A DNA stretch of 64,000 bases from Amborella trichopoda. Taxonomy: Eukaryota > Streptophyta > Magnoliopsida > Amborellales > Amborellaceae. Below are positions 35,594 through 59,754 of the stretch, one piece after another. The notes beneath the pieces are model-generated. The model was not told where the DNA came from and did no database searches. It saw nothing but the letters and a program-made list of their open reading frames with translations. The position numbers and the translations under genes were made by a program. The first letter of the stretch is position 1. Every line of letters starts with the position of its first letter. The stretch covers positions 501,412 through 565,411 of the forward strand of contig NW_006499751.1 of NCBI RefSeq assembly GCF_000471905.2. The letters are read 5' to 3'.

Positions 35594-36036
35594 CGCCCAA
35601 GACACAAAGCCTAGCCATAGGTCTTGGCCTTGTGCTCATGTGTTGAGTCTTGGTTTAGATTATCCCATGTTGTGGTCTCTTCTAGTTTTGCCTAGGCTTC
35701 CAAAGTTATGAGACAAGTTTGGACCTAGATCCTGTGTGCCATTCAAGGAGGACACCCGGGATGGTATATGCTAAGTCCTTGGGATAACCTAAGGTAAGGT
35801 ATGCAGTAATTTCCTATTTTATGCTCTCTTGATTTAATTGCATCTTTATATAATTTTCAGATCTATGTTATGAATGTAATTTTGTTTTAATGGCAAGTAA
35901 GTGAGAGTCCTTGGCATTTTATTTGGTTCATATATTGTATTCGGACACCTGTGAGTAATTCGGATGGCAATACATAAGAAAAGCTAGAAAAATTTTAATC
36001 GGTGTAGACTTGCCAAGTCAAATAGTCCACCTTTCA

Positions 36037-37336
36037 ATGCGGCCAACCTTTCGAGCATTGCCTATTGGTCATGATGAGTCGTCATTTGGATAGGTATACC
36101 TAGGACCCTTAAGGTCAATATAAGGAGAGAAACCGCCTCATTCTCTACAGCACATTCTAGCCTCTCTATCTTACTTCACTCTCCTTCATGCCTCAATCTC
36201 TCTATCTCTTTCTCTCTCTCTCCTCTCTAATCACTAAAAGGTGGCAGGCACCACCCTAGGCTACTAAGGGTGGCACACCACCCAAAGATAATAGAGAGGG
36301 GGACGCCTATCCCACAGTAAGACCCAGGGAGGTGCCTTTCAAGGCATGCCCTAGAGAGGTCTAAAAAGGGGTCTAGAAACCGTAACCTTGTTTATGCTCC
36401 CAAAACCCTAGATCTGAAAGATATCGCCTGAGGAAGCTTTCAGTCCCAAAAAATTCATCAAGACCAATAGGATCAGAGTGCGTCATCGGTCAGGTAATTG
36501 AGTGTGGGATGTACTAAGTCCCACAGGGGTGACCCTAGGCAAATTTAAGTAAGTCTTCCTAGCTATTTAGTTTAATTTTTCAATCATACTTTGCTAGTTA
36601 TTTGTATGTCCAAGAACATTATTTGTACTAAAGTTCATAGTCAAAGCTTATTTTTTAATACTAGATTGTGTCTATTCTATTTGGCAGTGAAAGCAAAGAT
36701 CCTAGGTTGTATTTAAGGTTTATATCTTATTTATAGCAGTGTTATGTAGCACCTTTAAGTGGAATTCAAATACATTAATAAAAGAAGGGTGAGCTTTCTA
36801 TGCTTCCCCTACTGTATAAAATATATATACTTCCCCCTATCCAACCGTCCATTTTGAATGGATGGCTGAGATGGCCCCAATCACAATATCACGTCTCTAT
36901 ACTATTTTATTTTTAATTTTTTCTACAAAATATTTTGACATCAAATTTTGGGCGTCCATTCCTCTCTTAAACTCACATTAGTAAAAAATATTCTCAATAA
37001 AAGAAATGATCAAAATACCCCTGAAAGTTTCAAGGGGTATTTTGGTCATTATATTTTATCAAAAAATTATTTTTAATATTTTTTTTAGATGCGCCACATT
37101 GAGAAGATGACACGTAGCAAATTTCATATTCATACAATTATTAGAAAAAAACTAAAAATAAAATACTCTAAGACGTCGGATCTCGATCAAACAGTTAGCG
37201 GCTCACTTGAGCTAAATTGGATGGCTGGATAGAGCAGGAAGTATATATTTTCTATGTTGTAGGGGAAGTTTAGAAGCCTTTCCCATAAAAGAAAAGATAT
37301 TTTATTCCATTGAATTCCGCAGAGCCACTTCTTTCA
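36037..37336 (+). repeat. Long-LTR family, partial copy with nested Mutator-like element
   Basis: Begins inside the LTR at the CCTATTGGTCA..GAGTCAT block seen at 2440, shows AATATAAGGAG near 36118 and ends CCACTTCTTTCA at 37336. Removing the 498-bp insertion at 36787-37284 restores the same ending as at 3140-3199. It marks the boundary between the retrotransposon cluster and helicase intron 8. Confidence 0.75.
36787..37284. mobile_element. Non-autonomous Mutator-like element, 9-bp TSD
   Basis: 498 bp, flanked by an exact 9-bp duplication ATAAAAGAA (36778-36786 and 37285-37293). Ends are long imperfect inverted repeats: the left GGGTGAGCTTTCTATGCTTC pairs with the right end read inward as GGGAAAGGCTTCTAAACTTC. 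Both continue through CCCCTAC, an A/T stretch ending TATATACTTCC, and CCATCCA-like words for over 60 bases. A 9-bp TSD with long TIRs starting in G is the Mutator superfamily signature. There is no coding capacity. Confidence 0.9.
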
Positions 37337-37647
37337 AATAAAAACCATATGAATGCAGTATGAGCATGCCTTGCATAATAAAGTAAAGACATGAAAGCAA
37401 ATAAATGAAAACAATTCTAAATTGAAACATACCAGCCACAATGGTACAGTCTATAAATACAAAACCGCTTAAAATTTTGCTAGCTCACATGACTTAATCA
37501 AAATAAAAACAAATAACAATCAAGTTCTCTAAATTAGCAACTAATACCATTCAAATTGGTTACAAATTCAGAAGTGCAATAAAAAATATACAAGAGAAGA
37601 AAATAGTTCATTGAATCTCGGAAGATCCAAAACTAAAATCCCTTCAC

Positions 37648-50953
<13,306 letters not shown>

Positions 50954-51199
50954 CTCTCCACCTCTCTCTCTCTCTCACACACATCAATAAAACTAATAAC
51001 AGGATGAAATGAAGAGGTAATTCAAAAGAGCAGAGCGAGTGAGAATGTTCTCCTGGTTCCCTCCTTTTGTAGATGCATCTGACGCTAAATACTCGTCCCT
51101 CTCTTTTACATACACAGGTGGTGGATGGTATATGCCACATGGACAGGGGAGATTGTCTTTTTAATTTTATGGAAACAAGGGGACCCATTCCCTCGACAC

Positions 51200-51227
51200 T
51201 TATATGAGGAGATGACAATTATTTATA
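51200..51227 (-). promoter_or_regulatory. Candidate TATA boxes of the helicase gene
   Basis: On the minus strand TATAAATAA (51227-51219) and CATATAAG (about 51206-51199) lie about 250 bases before the ATG at 50953. A CT/GA-rich leader follows near 50955-50985. Position and sequence fit a plant promoter; no transcript data. Confidence 0.4.
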
Positions 51228-51424
51228 GGAAAAAGTTTATACAAGGTTGCTATTGAAGTAAAGTCCACCTCAAAAATCCTATAACGGGGAGTGTTTCTTT
51301 TATCATCTCGACCTCCTATTGTCGAAATTTATAGGAAAAAGTTTATACAAGGTTGCTATTGTCCACCTCAAAAATCCTATATCGGAGAGTGTTTTTTTTA
51401 TCATCTCGACCTCCTATTGCTATT
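51224..51424. repeat. Tandem duplication just upstream of the helicase
   Basis: A unit of about 100 bases with ATAGGAAAAAGTTTATACAA, GTCCACCTCAAAAATCCTAT and TCATCTCGACCTCCTATTG occurs twice (about 51224-51330 and 51331-51424). The second lacks about 12 internal bases. The first copy overlaps the putative TATA box. Confidence 0.87.
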
Positions 51425-51429
51425 TCGGC

Positions 51430-51830
51430 ATAAGAGAATCCTTTAATTGATCATCTCGACCTCGAGATTAATGAACATGAAGTAAAAGGAAATTTCAAGT
51501 CTAAAAAATAGTGCATTTTGTAACTTATTTGGAGCTTCTATTTTCAATTGTTTTTTTATCCGCTCGATCTGTAATGTTTAAAATTTTCAAGTGTTTCTTG
51601 ATATGCTCAATCTGTACCATTTTTAAATTTTAGAAATTAGGATTTTAAAATTTTAAAATTTTATAAATGAGGATAAAAAGATATTGTGAAGCTATCATAA
51701 AGTTTTCAACCCCAAATAACATCTAAAGTTTATAGGTGCATCTTACTTGTACAACACAAGGAGGCAACCTTATACCAACCTCACCCTTATTTATAACCAT
51801 ACGTACCATATGCGGTCACAACTATTTATA
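51430..51830. repeat. Dispersed repeat, copy 1
   Basis: Words such as TTTTCAAGTGTTTCTTGAT, GCTCAATCTGTACCATTTTT and the ending ACCTCACCCTTATTTATA recur in the same order at 60480-60720. Function unknown. Confidence 0.55.
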
Positions 51831-52479
51831 GGAAAAATATTTCCATACCCTCTATTTTTAAGTTTTATATCTCAATAGACTCAAGGTTTCAAAACATATC
51901 TTGAGTTATAGAAATTATAAGTTTTATATCTTCTAACTTCTTAAGCTAACTTTATCCTTTTTATTTTTTGTCCAAACAAATATAAGAAAGATATATCCTT
52001 TTTAAACCTCATCTTTTCTCTCTCTTCATGTGATTTTCCCCCATTATTTGAAAAACCACCCCATCTAACCGTAACAGTCCTGTTAGATCGGAATCGCCCC
52101 TTGTTGGTTCCGGTTTCATACGATTTTGGTGATCAATCAGTATTTTAAAAATAAAAATTCAAAAAAATATTTATAAAATCTCAAAAATAAGAAATTTGAT
52201 TTGAAATATATTTTTTACATTATGGTAAATATTAAAAATTGTTTTGGTCATTAATACTCACTTTTAAAATCTATTTTTCATTAATTTTCAACTTCGTTTG
52301 AATGTGTTTTGTATTAATAATTCTTTATATGCAATTCATATTTTAGTAGATTTTTTTCTCATCTTTTTTACTTTTTTCAACAATTTTTGGCCATCAGAGA
52401 CTTGCCAAGTTAGAACGGTTGATACGGCCAGTTTACCAGTTTGGTTCGTTAAACCGCTTTTGGCCCCATGTTTGGTTAA

Positions 52480-52857
52480 CCGTTCTGGTTCGATTTTGCA
52501 AACGCTATTTTCTCCTAAATCTCTCTCTCTAAAACTTTCCCCAAACCCTCTCTTATGTTCCTATTTTCCCACTCTTTCTCTCCCCCCATGTCTCTTACTC
52601 TCTTGTCTCCCCATGTTTCCCCAAATCCCTCTCTCTCCGTGTTTCCCAACCTCTCTCTCTCTCCCTCCCCCCCCCCACTACTCTACTATCTGTGTGTGTC
52701 GTACTACTAGTGCGAGTACGTATTAGTAGTAGTACTACTTCTCGTACTAACTAATTAAATAATTAGTACGTNNNNNNNNNNNNNNNNNNNNTTACTTACT
52801 ACTACTCTCTCTACTACCTACCTACCTACTCTCTCTCTTCTTACCTCTCTCTCCTCC

Positions 52858-52889
<32 letters not shown>

Positions 52890-53330
52890 CCCTCTCTCGT
52901 CGTTCCTACCTCCTCTCTCTCTCCTCCCCCCCCCCCCCCCCTTACTGAATATCTTGGTGATGGGCTTAATCTATGGCAGACATTTTGATGACATTCCTGC
53001 AACATTAAATAATATGCGTTAACAATTGGTAGAGAGAGGGGATGGGACAATCACGGGAGAGAGAGAGTGGCGTTGGGAAACACACAAAGAGAGGTTGGTT
53101 GGGGAAACATAAGGAGAGAGAGGGGATGGAAAACACAGAGAGAGATAGAGAGAGTTGGTTAGAAAACACAGGGATAGGTAGAGAGGGGTTGAGGCGAGAG
53201 ACCTAGAGAGAGAAAGTGGGAAAAATACAAAGAGAGAGAGAAGTGGTTTAAGAGAATCTCAAAGAAGAGAGAGAAAGAGAGAAATTTGGAGAGAATATAT
53301 CACCTAAAGAGGTGAAGGGTTTATAATGAA
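52480..53330. repeat. CT-rich / GA-rich inverted region around an assembly gap
   Basis: The left side (52500-52680) is rich in CTCTCTC with GTGTTTCCCAACC and CATGTTTCCCC. The right side (53030-53330) is rich in GAGAGAG with GGTTGG..AAACA. They look like imperfect inverse counterparts. Between them, 52690-52945 is low-complexity TACTAC/CTCTCT sequence holding 20 N at 52772-52791. A hard-to-read palindromic simple repeat explains the gap. Confidence 0.6.
52772..52791. other. Assembly gap (20 N)
   Basis: Twenty unknown bases. True length is unknown, since short fixed runs of N are often placeholders. The flanking TACTAC and polyC (52926-52942) stretches are probably of low base accuracy. Confidence 0.98.
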
Positions 53331-53689
53331 CGTGTCTTTTTAATATTTGTCAAGGCGAAAGAAATAATTAAAAGTGAATAGAGTTAGGCGGAGGTTAGGA
53401 GATATATTTTGAATCCTTGGGTCTGTTGCGATATGAAATCCAAAAATAGGGGGTATCGGGGATATTTCTCCTTATTTATAACCATGCGATGTGAAATATG
53501 ATAGCTCGGGTGTCTTACAAAGTTCGAGAAAGTTTCGTTTGAACTTTGAGCGTGATTAATGGAAAAATGCAGCCACCTAATTTCGTATTTAATGGTCAAG
53601 ATTGATTGTGACCACCTTATACCAAAAGTAAATGGCCTCATTCTATAGCTTTTCAAAAAAGCAAAGTGAAGATCGAGATTATCTACAAA

Positions 53690-54385
53690 TAAACCGTTTA
53701 TCTTTTTACATGGAAGTCACAATCCTTAAATTCCAAAATGAGTGATTATAAGAGTGTCATTGAATAGACACAAATTTCTCAAAAAAAGAAATTTTCATAC
53801 TTCGTGATTCACTCCAAGCCATCTCATTTGACATCAAATGAGTGGGAATGATTGTGACATCCATGTGCAAATGATAAATAGTGTCTTTGTGATGATCCTC
53901 CACAAATTTACAAAATCATTGATGGGCCAAATGCCACATTTAAAAGTTTATTTCTACCTAACTGTAGGATTAGCAACCTTAACAAGTTAGGTGTATTCCA
54001 TAATCTTATTCATCTCAAACAAGCAGTGTACTCCTCTTATTTGATTTGGGGCTCTAAAAATATTAAAATGCCCTTAATCATTTATCATTTCCAACCATGA
54101 TTGAATATTTTTTTAGGAGGTAGTGAAATAAAGTTTTAAAACAAACCTTCTAATTTTAAGAAAAAAAATACAAAGAGACCATTTACTTTTTATACAAGGA
54201 GATCACAATCACTTTTGTCCCTTGGATTTCAAATTTGGTGGTTCTAAGAGTGTCATTAAAAGGATTCAAAGTTCAAAAAAAAAGTTTCGAACTTCATGAC
54301 TAGCCCAAGCCATCCAATTTGATATCTAATGAGTACGAGTGATTATGACCTCCTTGTAACAATGATAAATAGTCTCATTGTATGT
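53690..54385. repeat. Diverged direct repeat, about 200 bp, spaced 480 bp
   Basis: 53690-53900 and 54176-54385 share TAAGAGTGTCATT, CAAGCCATC..ATTTGA, AATGAGT and AATGATAAATAGT in the same order, with many point differences. No coding potential. It may be an old duplicated MITE. Confidence 0.7.
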
Positions 54386-55040
54386 AATCATTAATTTTTT
54401 AGCAATGATCCAATGCAACGGTTCTATCATATTATAATGCAACAACACTTCTAGAAAACCATGTTTGTGTTATTTGTATGACCTCAAATTATGCACACAC
54501 GCTCTCTTCATCTCAATAATCAATCCCCCCAAAACAAAAGTTCAATTTAAATCCTAGATATGGTCAAAATGAGTCCCCTCTAATAATGAATCTAGACCAT
54601 TCATTTTGTGAATTTCAAGATCTTAGCCTTTATAAACTCAAACTCATTTTTTTCTTTTTTAACATTGTTCATCTAATGATAATAAATTCAAGCATCTCAC
54701 CAAAATGAACGTCCTATGTTAATTGGGCTAAACAAATACTTTCTAGGTTATGTTTTCAATTTTTTATTTTTTTGTGATTGTTCATTAGAATGAAAAGAGT
54801 GTATATTTCAAAATTTGGATCAAACAAATGTCCATAAGATAGTTTTTTAAGGTTGTTGGATCATATTACTATACAACGGTTGCATGAAATCATTGCTCTT
54901 AATTTTAATTAGGATGTTTTGGCCCTCTTGATAATCTTGTAATGGGTTATAACCAATAGTTTTTTTTTTTCCTTATTCTTTTGTTTAATAGCTAACTAGA
55001 TTTTTTTTTCTTCCTTTTTTTTTTTTATTGTTATCAATGT

Positions 55041-55230
55041 CTGCTATGATCTTTGTATGAAAATATTCAAAAAGGGCATTTAAGAAAAAAATTATATATT
55101 TTTTGTTATAAAAATATTAAAAAAGGGGTTGAAACCAATGATGGCTATGATCTTTGTATGAAAATATTCACAAAGGGGATTTAAGAAAAATCTTATATAT
55201 GTTTTGTTATGAAAATATTAAAGTTGAAAC
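55041..55230. repeat. Tandem duplication, about 105 bp
   Basis: CTATGATCTTTGTATGAAAA and GTTGAAACC segments occur twice, head to tail, with a few changes. The duplicated segment overlaps the outer part of the inverted repeat at 55218-55660. Confidence 0.82.
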
Positions 55231-55660
55231 CCCTTACAATATCATTAAAAGGGTCAAAAGATTGTAAATTACAGTTGAAGCATACTTTTAAATTTTTATA
55301 TCAATTAGGTACATCCTCAAACTTGTTGAAAATTTCCAAATCATCCCTATCCAGTGTTAGGAAGCTGGAGTTAGGGATACTTCGATACTTTTACTACGAA
55401 AGAGGGGTACTTATGACCTCTTTTGAGAGTAAAATTATCAAAGTACCTTCGATAATTTTACTATGAAAGAGGGATACTTAATACCTCTTTTGAGAGTAAA
55501 ATTATCAATGCCTCAATTGTAGTTTGTAAGGGCAATTTAGATATTATTTAACATTTTTTTTGAGGATATATCTGATTGATTTAAAAATTTAAAAGCACAC
55601 CTCAATTGTAGTGTGTAATCTTTTAACACCTTTAGTGATATTGTTAGGGGTTTCAACCTA
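55218..55660. repeat. Inverted repeat, arms about 105 bp, with a tandem pair in the loop
   Basis: The left arm 55218-55322 (GTTGAAACCCC...TACATCCTCAAAC) and the right arm 55553-55660 are reverse complements with scattered mismatches. The loop contains two head-to-tail copies of a 70-base unit with ACCTCTTTTGAGAGTAAAAT (about 55365-55510). It could be a MITE or a hairpin-RNA source; I found no TSD. Confidence 0.75.
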
Positions 55661-55999
55661 TTTTTTGATATTTTCCCTTTTTTGTTATTTAAAATTGATC
55701 CAGAATATTTTTTGTTTTACACTTAAGTCTCATTTTTTAGGAATTTTTCTCAAATTACCTGCAATCAAGACATCCCATGTCCAAACTAGGGTCTTTTCCA
55801 ATATAAAAACTAGTCTTCAACTCAAAAAAAAAAAAAAAAAATCCATTTTAAATATTAGATGTGCGAAGTGGTTAGAAATAAAGATATTACTAAAAGATGA
55901 AGTCAAATGTAAAATGGAATAGACATAAAACTATTTTTTAATTCCTGAAAAGCAATAGGATTCTCTTAAGAATGTCCTTTTATAGTATTTGGTTTCGAC

Positions 56000-57120
56000 T
56001 AGTGGTTTAAAAAATGGATCGGTGCCCCAGATCGGGCACCCCAAAAACCCATCCGGATCGGTGAATCGGCAATCTAGATCGGAAATCGGTTGAATCGGCC
56101 AGATGAAGATTTAAAAAAATCTAAAAAAAATATTAAAATTCATTATAAATGTTGTTTTTTAACATTCCAATAAGAAATCGGGATACTACATTATTATTTT
56201 TCATTTTTGTTCATCAATATGTGAATATTGAGTTTTTCTTTCTCTGTATGAACTTATTTTAACAAAAATACTTCTTGTATTTTTGAAAAAAATAAGAAAT
56301 GAGTTTTTTTTTACAAAAATATGAACTTATTTTAACAAAAATACGAAATAAGATTTTTTTACAAAAATACTTGTCGTATTTTTTTTTTATAAGAACTTTT
56401 TATTTTTTATTTTTTTGACAAAAACCTCTTATTTTTTTGACAAGAAAAAGAATTGGTGAGAACTTTTCATTTTTTTTTATACGAAACTTTTTAATTTGTA
56501 GATAAGAAAAAAAAATTTGACAAAAAGTGAAATTGATAAAAACCTTTTATTTTTATTTTTTTTACAAAAATCCTTTAATTTTTTGGATAAGAAAAAATTT
56601 TGACAAAAAAATTCATTTTTTTTCTATGAAAATTTTTATTTTATTGATAAGAAAAAAAATTGACAAAAAGCGAAATTGAACCCGCATCCATCCACACAAT
56701 GTGTACATGCAATAATCGGTATAGCACTTGCAACTTATAGTTAATTAAACCGTTAACAAAATATTTAATATATGAACGTTTTTAAGGTATTACATTTTCA
56801 CATAGTCTCACATCGAAGAGAGAAGCAAATTTATGTCAATAAATAGTTATTTGTACCCAACGATCATAGCGCGTGTGAAACAACGAGATCCCACGAAGTG
56901 TGTGGATCGTGAGCATGCGCTTATGAAGGAACAAGGGCCCCGTGAAGCGTGCGCGTCTTGATGTCATGATGCCGAAGAACCAAGCGATTTACTATGCAGA
57001 ATCACCGGTTCTCTCTAGAACTGGGAGATTCTCGGCTTTATAGAAGAACCGATACGAGATGGCCGATTCCCGATTCTAATCGGCCGATTCCATTCTGACT
57101 CGGCGAGTTTTAAAGCACTG
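56000..57120. mobile_element. Non-autonomous hAT-like element, 8-bp TSD
   Basis: 1121 bp. The left end TAGTGGTTTAAAAAATGG pairs with the right end read inward as CAGTGCTTTAAAACTCG. Flanks GTTTCGAC (55992-55999) and GTTTTGAC (57121-57128) agree at 7 of 8 bases. GATCGG/AATCGG words cluster near both ends in opposite senses, like the subterminal repeats bound by hAT transposases. Removing it and one duplication copy restores the LTR as seen near 1850. Confidence 0.87.
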
Positions 57121-57786
57121 GTTTTGACCTATTGGTACCAATTCACTTTTAAACATTTTATTTTTTTATTAGTTTTATTTCTGTGAACTTTATAACTTTT
57201 TGAAAAAATTTTAAATTTATTTATGTTGTAATTTCCTTGAAAAAACATATTTTAAAATTATATGAGAAAAGAAGGGCCCATATGAGGCCCTTGAATCCAG
57301 CCATATATGTGCAACCTCCCATGAGTGGGGTGTGGGGCCCATAGGAGCCACATATCACCCATAGGGGTGGCATGCCCCCTTCTTTATTCTGTTAGTTATT
57401 GTTTTGACTAAAATTGTTTTAAGTATGGTTAGCTCATCTATTTAAAATAAAAAATAAAAGTTGTGCGTGCTTATGTTTATGGGAGTTAGTTTTGACAAGA
57501 AATATTATTTTGACTTCCTACAATAAGTTATAAATTAGGAAACTCTAGATGGTTTTTAATTGGTCTAATCTTAATTATAGTAGAAGTAGATATGTGCCAA
57601 ACATTAAGGGGATAATGTTCCTAATATGGCTCCCGAAATCAATACGGTTTGATTTGTGGGATGGATATATTAGATTTGTTTCTCACCTCATGGATTTCCT
57701 AAGTTCCTATTAGTCAAGGTGAGTTATTAGATAGACATACATAGAAAAGGTCTTAAGGCCTTTATGAGGATGTAAACATGTTTTGC

Positions 57787-57920
57787 ATTCTCTACAATTC
57801 TCTACCCTCTCCTTCTCTCTTATGTCCCTCTCTACTCCATGCCCCAAAGTTCCTCTACAATTCTCTACCCTCTCTTTCTCTTTATTTCCCTCTCTACTTC
57901 ATGCCCCAAAGTTCTCTCTC
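57787..57920 (+). repeat. 67-bp tandem duplication in the LTR leader
   Basis: Two copies of a segment starting CTCTACAATTCTCTACCCTC and containing CATGCCCCAAAGTTC. The corresponding place in the copy at 2530-2600 has a single unit. Confidence 0.83.
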
Positions 57921-58269
57921 TCATCTCTATTGTGCCCACCTCCCCCCGTCTCCCAGTATTGTGCCATGCCACCCACAAATGAATTAAAGAGGATGGTAAG
58001 CCTAACCCTAATTAGGGTTTTGTATAAAGATGAGTAGTCTAACCCTAAAAAAAGTGAGGTAACTATTTTAGGCATGCCATAATTGTGTTTTGATGCTCTC
58101 CACCCTGGATTAAGAGGTATTGCCTAAGGAAGCTTCAAACTCTAAAAATTCAACAAGATCAATAGGTTTGAAGTGTGTCACTGGTTAGGAAATTGGGTAT
58201 ATAGAGTGTACTAAGTCCTTTAGGGGTGACCCTACGCATAATCGAGTAGTTCTTCCCATCAATATATTT

Positions 58270-59036
58270 TGTTGGATTTGGTGCTATCCAAAATCACCCA
58301 CATAAGGAAATCTCATGTTATATGGGATTAAGATTGATATTGATAAGTTTCAAAGTAAATAGAAATCCAAAAATATTAGGACTCTTGGGTATATCTCTTG
58401 GTTTTGAGATATTTGTAATATCTATAGAAAGTTTCCTATTTAGTATGCACTCTTAATCTTATATATGTGGAATGAAAGTGTAGAGAATTTGTGTACCATA
58501 TTTGGGTCACCATATGGAAAAGGTGGTTTCCTCTGGAGAGAGAAGGGGACAGGGCCTCCTGTGAATAAGATACAAGGTCTCTTCTTAGAGAAAAAAAAAG
58601 CTTCCTATATTGGGAAACTTTACAATGGTGCGTCTTGTAGACTCTGAATATTGAGATGCTTGTTTCTTGTAGAGAGGTGGTTCCCATGGGAATTTTAGGT
58701 GGTTTTTCCTTTTAGTTAGAGAGAAAATCAGTTTCTCGTTGCTCTCGCATCTCTATCTAGTATTGTCGGTAATAGTCTCTAAAAGTAAAGAGAATGAAGG
58801 GAGTGTGATTTAAAAGGGTTTACTTTGATCGAAGTTAGAGAAGTAACTCTATGTCCCAAAATCTTTGATGTAACTTTCATTGCTATAGTGGAATTTTGTT
58901 TGCCATGCCCGTAGATGTAGCCCTTATGGGGTGAACCACGTAAATCTATGTATTCTTGTAATATGTGTTTCATGTTTTATTTCTCACACTTTATTTGCCA
59001 AAAATCAACCCATCGAGTTTTGGGCTTCCACGTACA
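58270..59036 (+). mobile_element. Probable solo LTR of another family
   Basis: 767 bp from TGTTGGATTTGGTGC to TTCCACGTACA, interrupting the LTR between TTCCCATCAATAT and TTTTGTTTTCAATCAT. TG...CA ends fit an LTR. The flanks do not show an exact 5-bp duplication, so the borders may be off by a few bases. No coding domain. Confidence 0.55.
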
Positions 59037-59754
59037 AATAGTTTTGTTTTCAATCATATTTCCATATTTACTATAATTTTTTAAAAAATATTATTTGTAC
59101 TTAAATTGATAATAAATGCATGGTTTTTTATTCATGGATTATATCTATTTATTTTGGTTGTAAAGCAAAGGTCATAGGTTGTATTGAGAGTTTTAAATTT
59201 CATTTACAACAACGTATGATAACGCTTATAAGTGGAATTTACATTCAATAATAAATAAATAGAAAGCAATTTTGATTTTATTGCCTTGAATTCCATATAG
59301 CCACATCTTTCAATTTTTTAAAAATCAAATTAATCAAAATACCCAAACTACATTTAAAACTTTCTGGTCAATTTATTTATTGCAAATTATTTTTGTATAC
59401 CTAGTTGAGGGTTGTAGATGGCAAAAAGTTCAAATTAATCAAAATTGTAAAAACCTTTAAATTAAAAGATTATAAAAAATGATCAAAATCCTAATTGTCT
59501 GTTTTATTTTATTTAAATGTAAAACATTGGGAGTTTAGTTGTGCATATTCAAAAGGGTGCCTTTCCGTCCGTCTACCGTCCACCATAGGTGCAATATCCG
59601 AAAAAAAATTCACTTGTGCTGTCAAATGTTAAATACTTTGAAATTGCTACACACTCCCCCCATTTCTTACAATAAGGTCTTTCAAAAAAAATTGATGTTA
59701 AATGTCAATGCCCTTTTAGTAGATTAAGATACTAGATGACATGGTTTGACGGTA

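Larger units (their letters stand above)
28430..36036 (+). mobile_element. Copia element of the long-LTR family with deletion and nested LTR
   Basis: A plus-strand element. Its 5' LTR (about 28430-29640) lacks the first 260 or so bases. Then an internal deletion fuses the LTR straight into the protease region at 29641. Pre-integrase, integrase, RT and RNase H follow to about 32540, then a purine tract and a 3' LTR (32555-33706 continued at 35594-36036). The 3' LTR is split by the solo LTR at 33707-35593. Primer site and gag are gone. It shares pol and LTR sequence with the minus-strand element it abuts. Confidence 0.88.
32555..36036 (+). repeat. 3' LTR, split by a solo LTR
   Basis: Starts TGTTGGGGTTATATGGCC and ends AGTCCACCTTTCA at 36036. 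Removing the 33707-35593 insert and one TSD copy leaves about 1590 bp of continuous LTR. Matches to 27180-28420 (inverted) and 28430-29640 run across the insertion. Confidence 0.88.
55960..59312 (+). repeat. Long-LTR family copy with two nested insertions
   Basis: Aligns with copy 2 (1830-3199): CCCTTATAG..GAC before the first insertion, then ATTGGTACCAATTC, GGGCCCATAGGAGCC and GGGATAATGTTCCTAATAT. It ends CCACATCTTTCA at 59312. Inside are a hAT-like element (56000-57120) and a probable solo LTR (58270-59036). The first part of the LTR is missing. A 67-bp tandem duplication lies in the CT-rich leader at 57787-57920. Confidence 0.8.

Noticed and set aside
52298..52726. 142-residue plus-strand frame
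   Set aside because: Mostly translation of T-rich and CT-rich sequence beside the assembly gap; no domain and a composition driven by simple repeats.
53690..54385. Direct repeats as LTRs of a small element
   Set aside because: No TG/CA ends, primer site or TSD, and the spacing is too short for an internal region.
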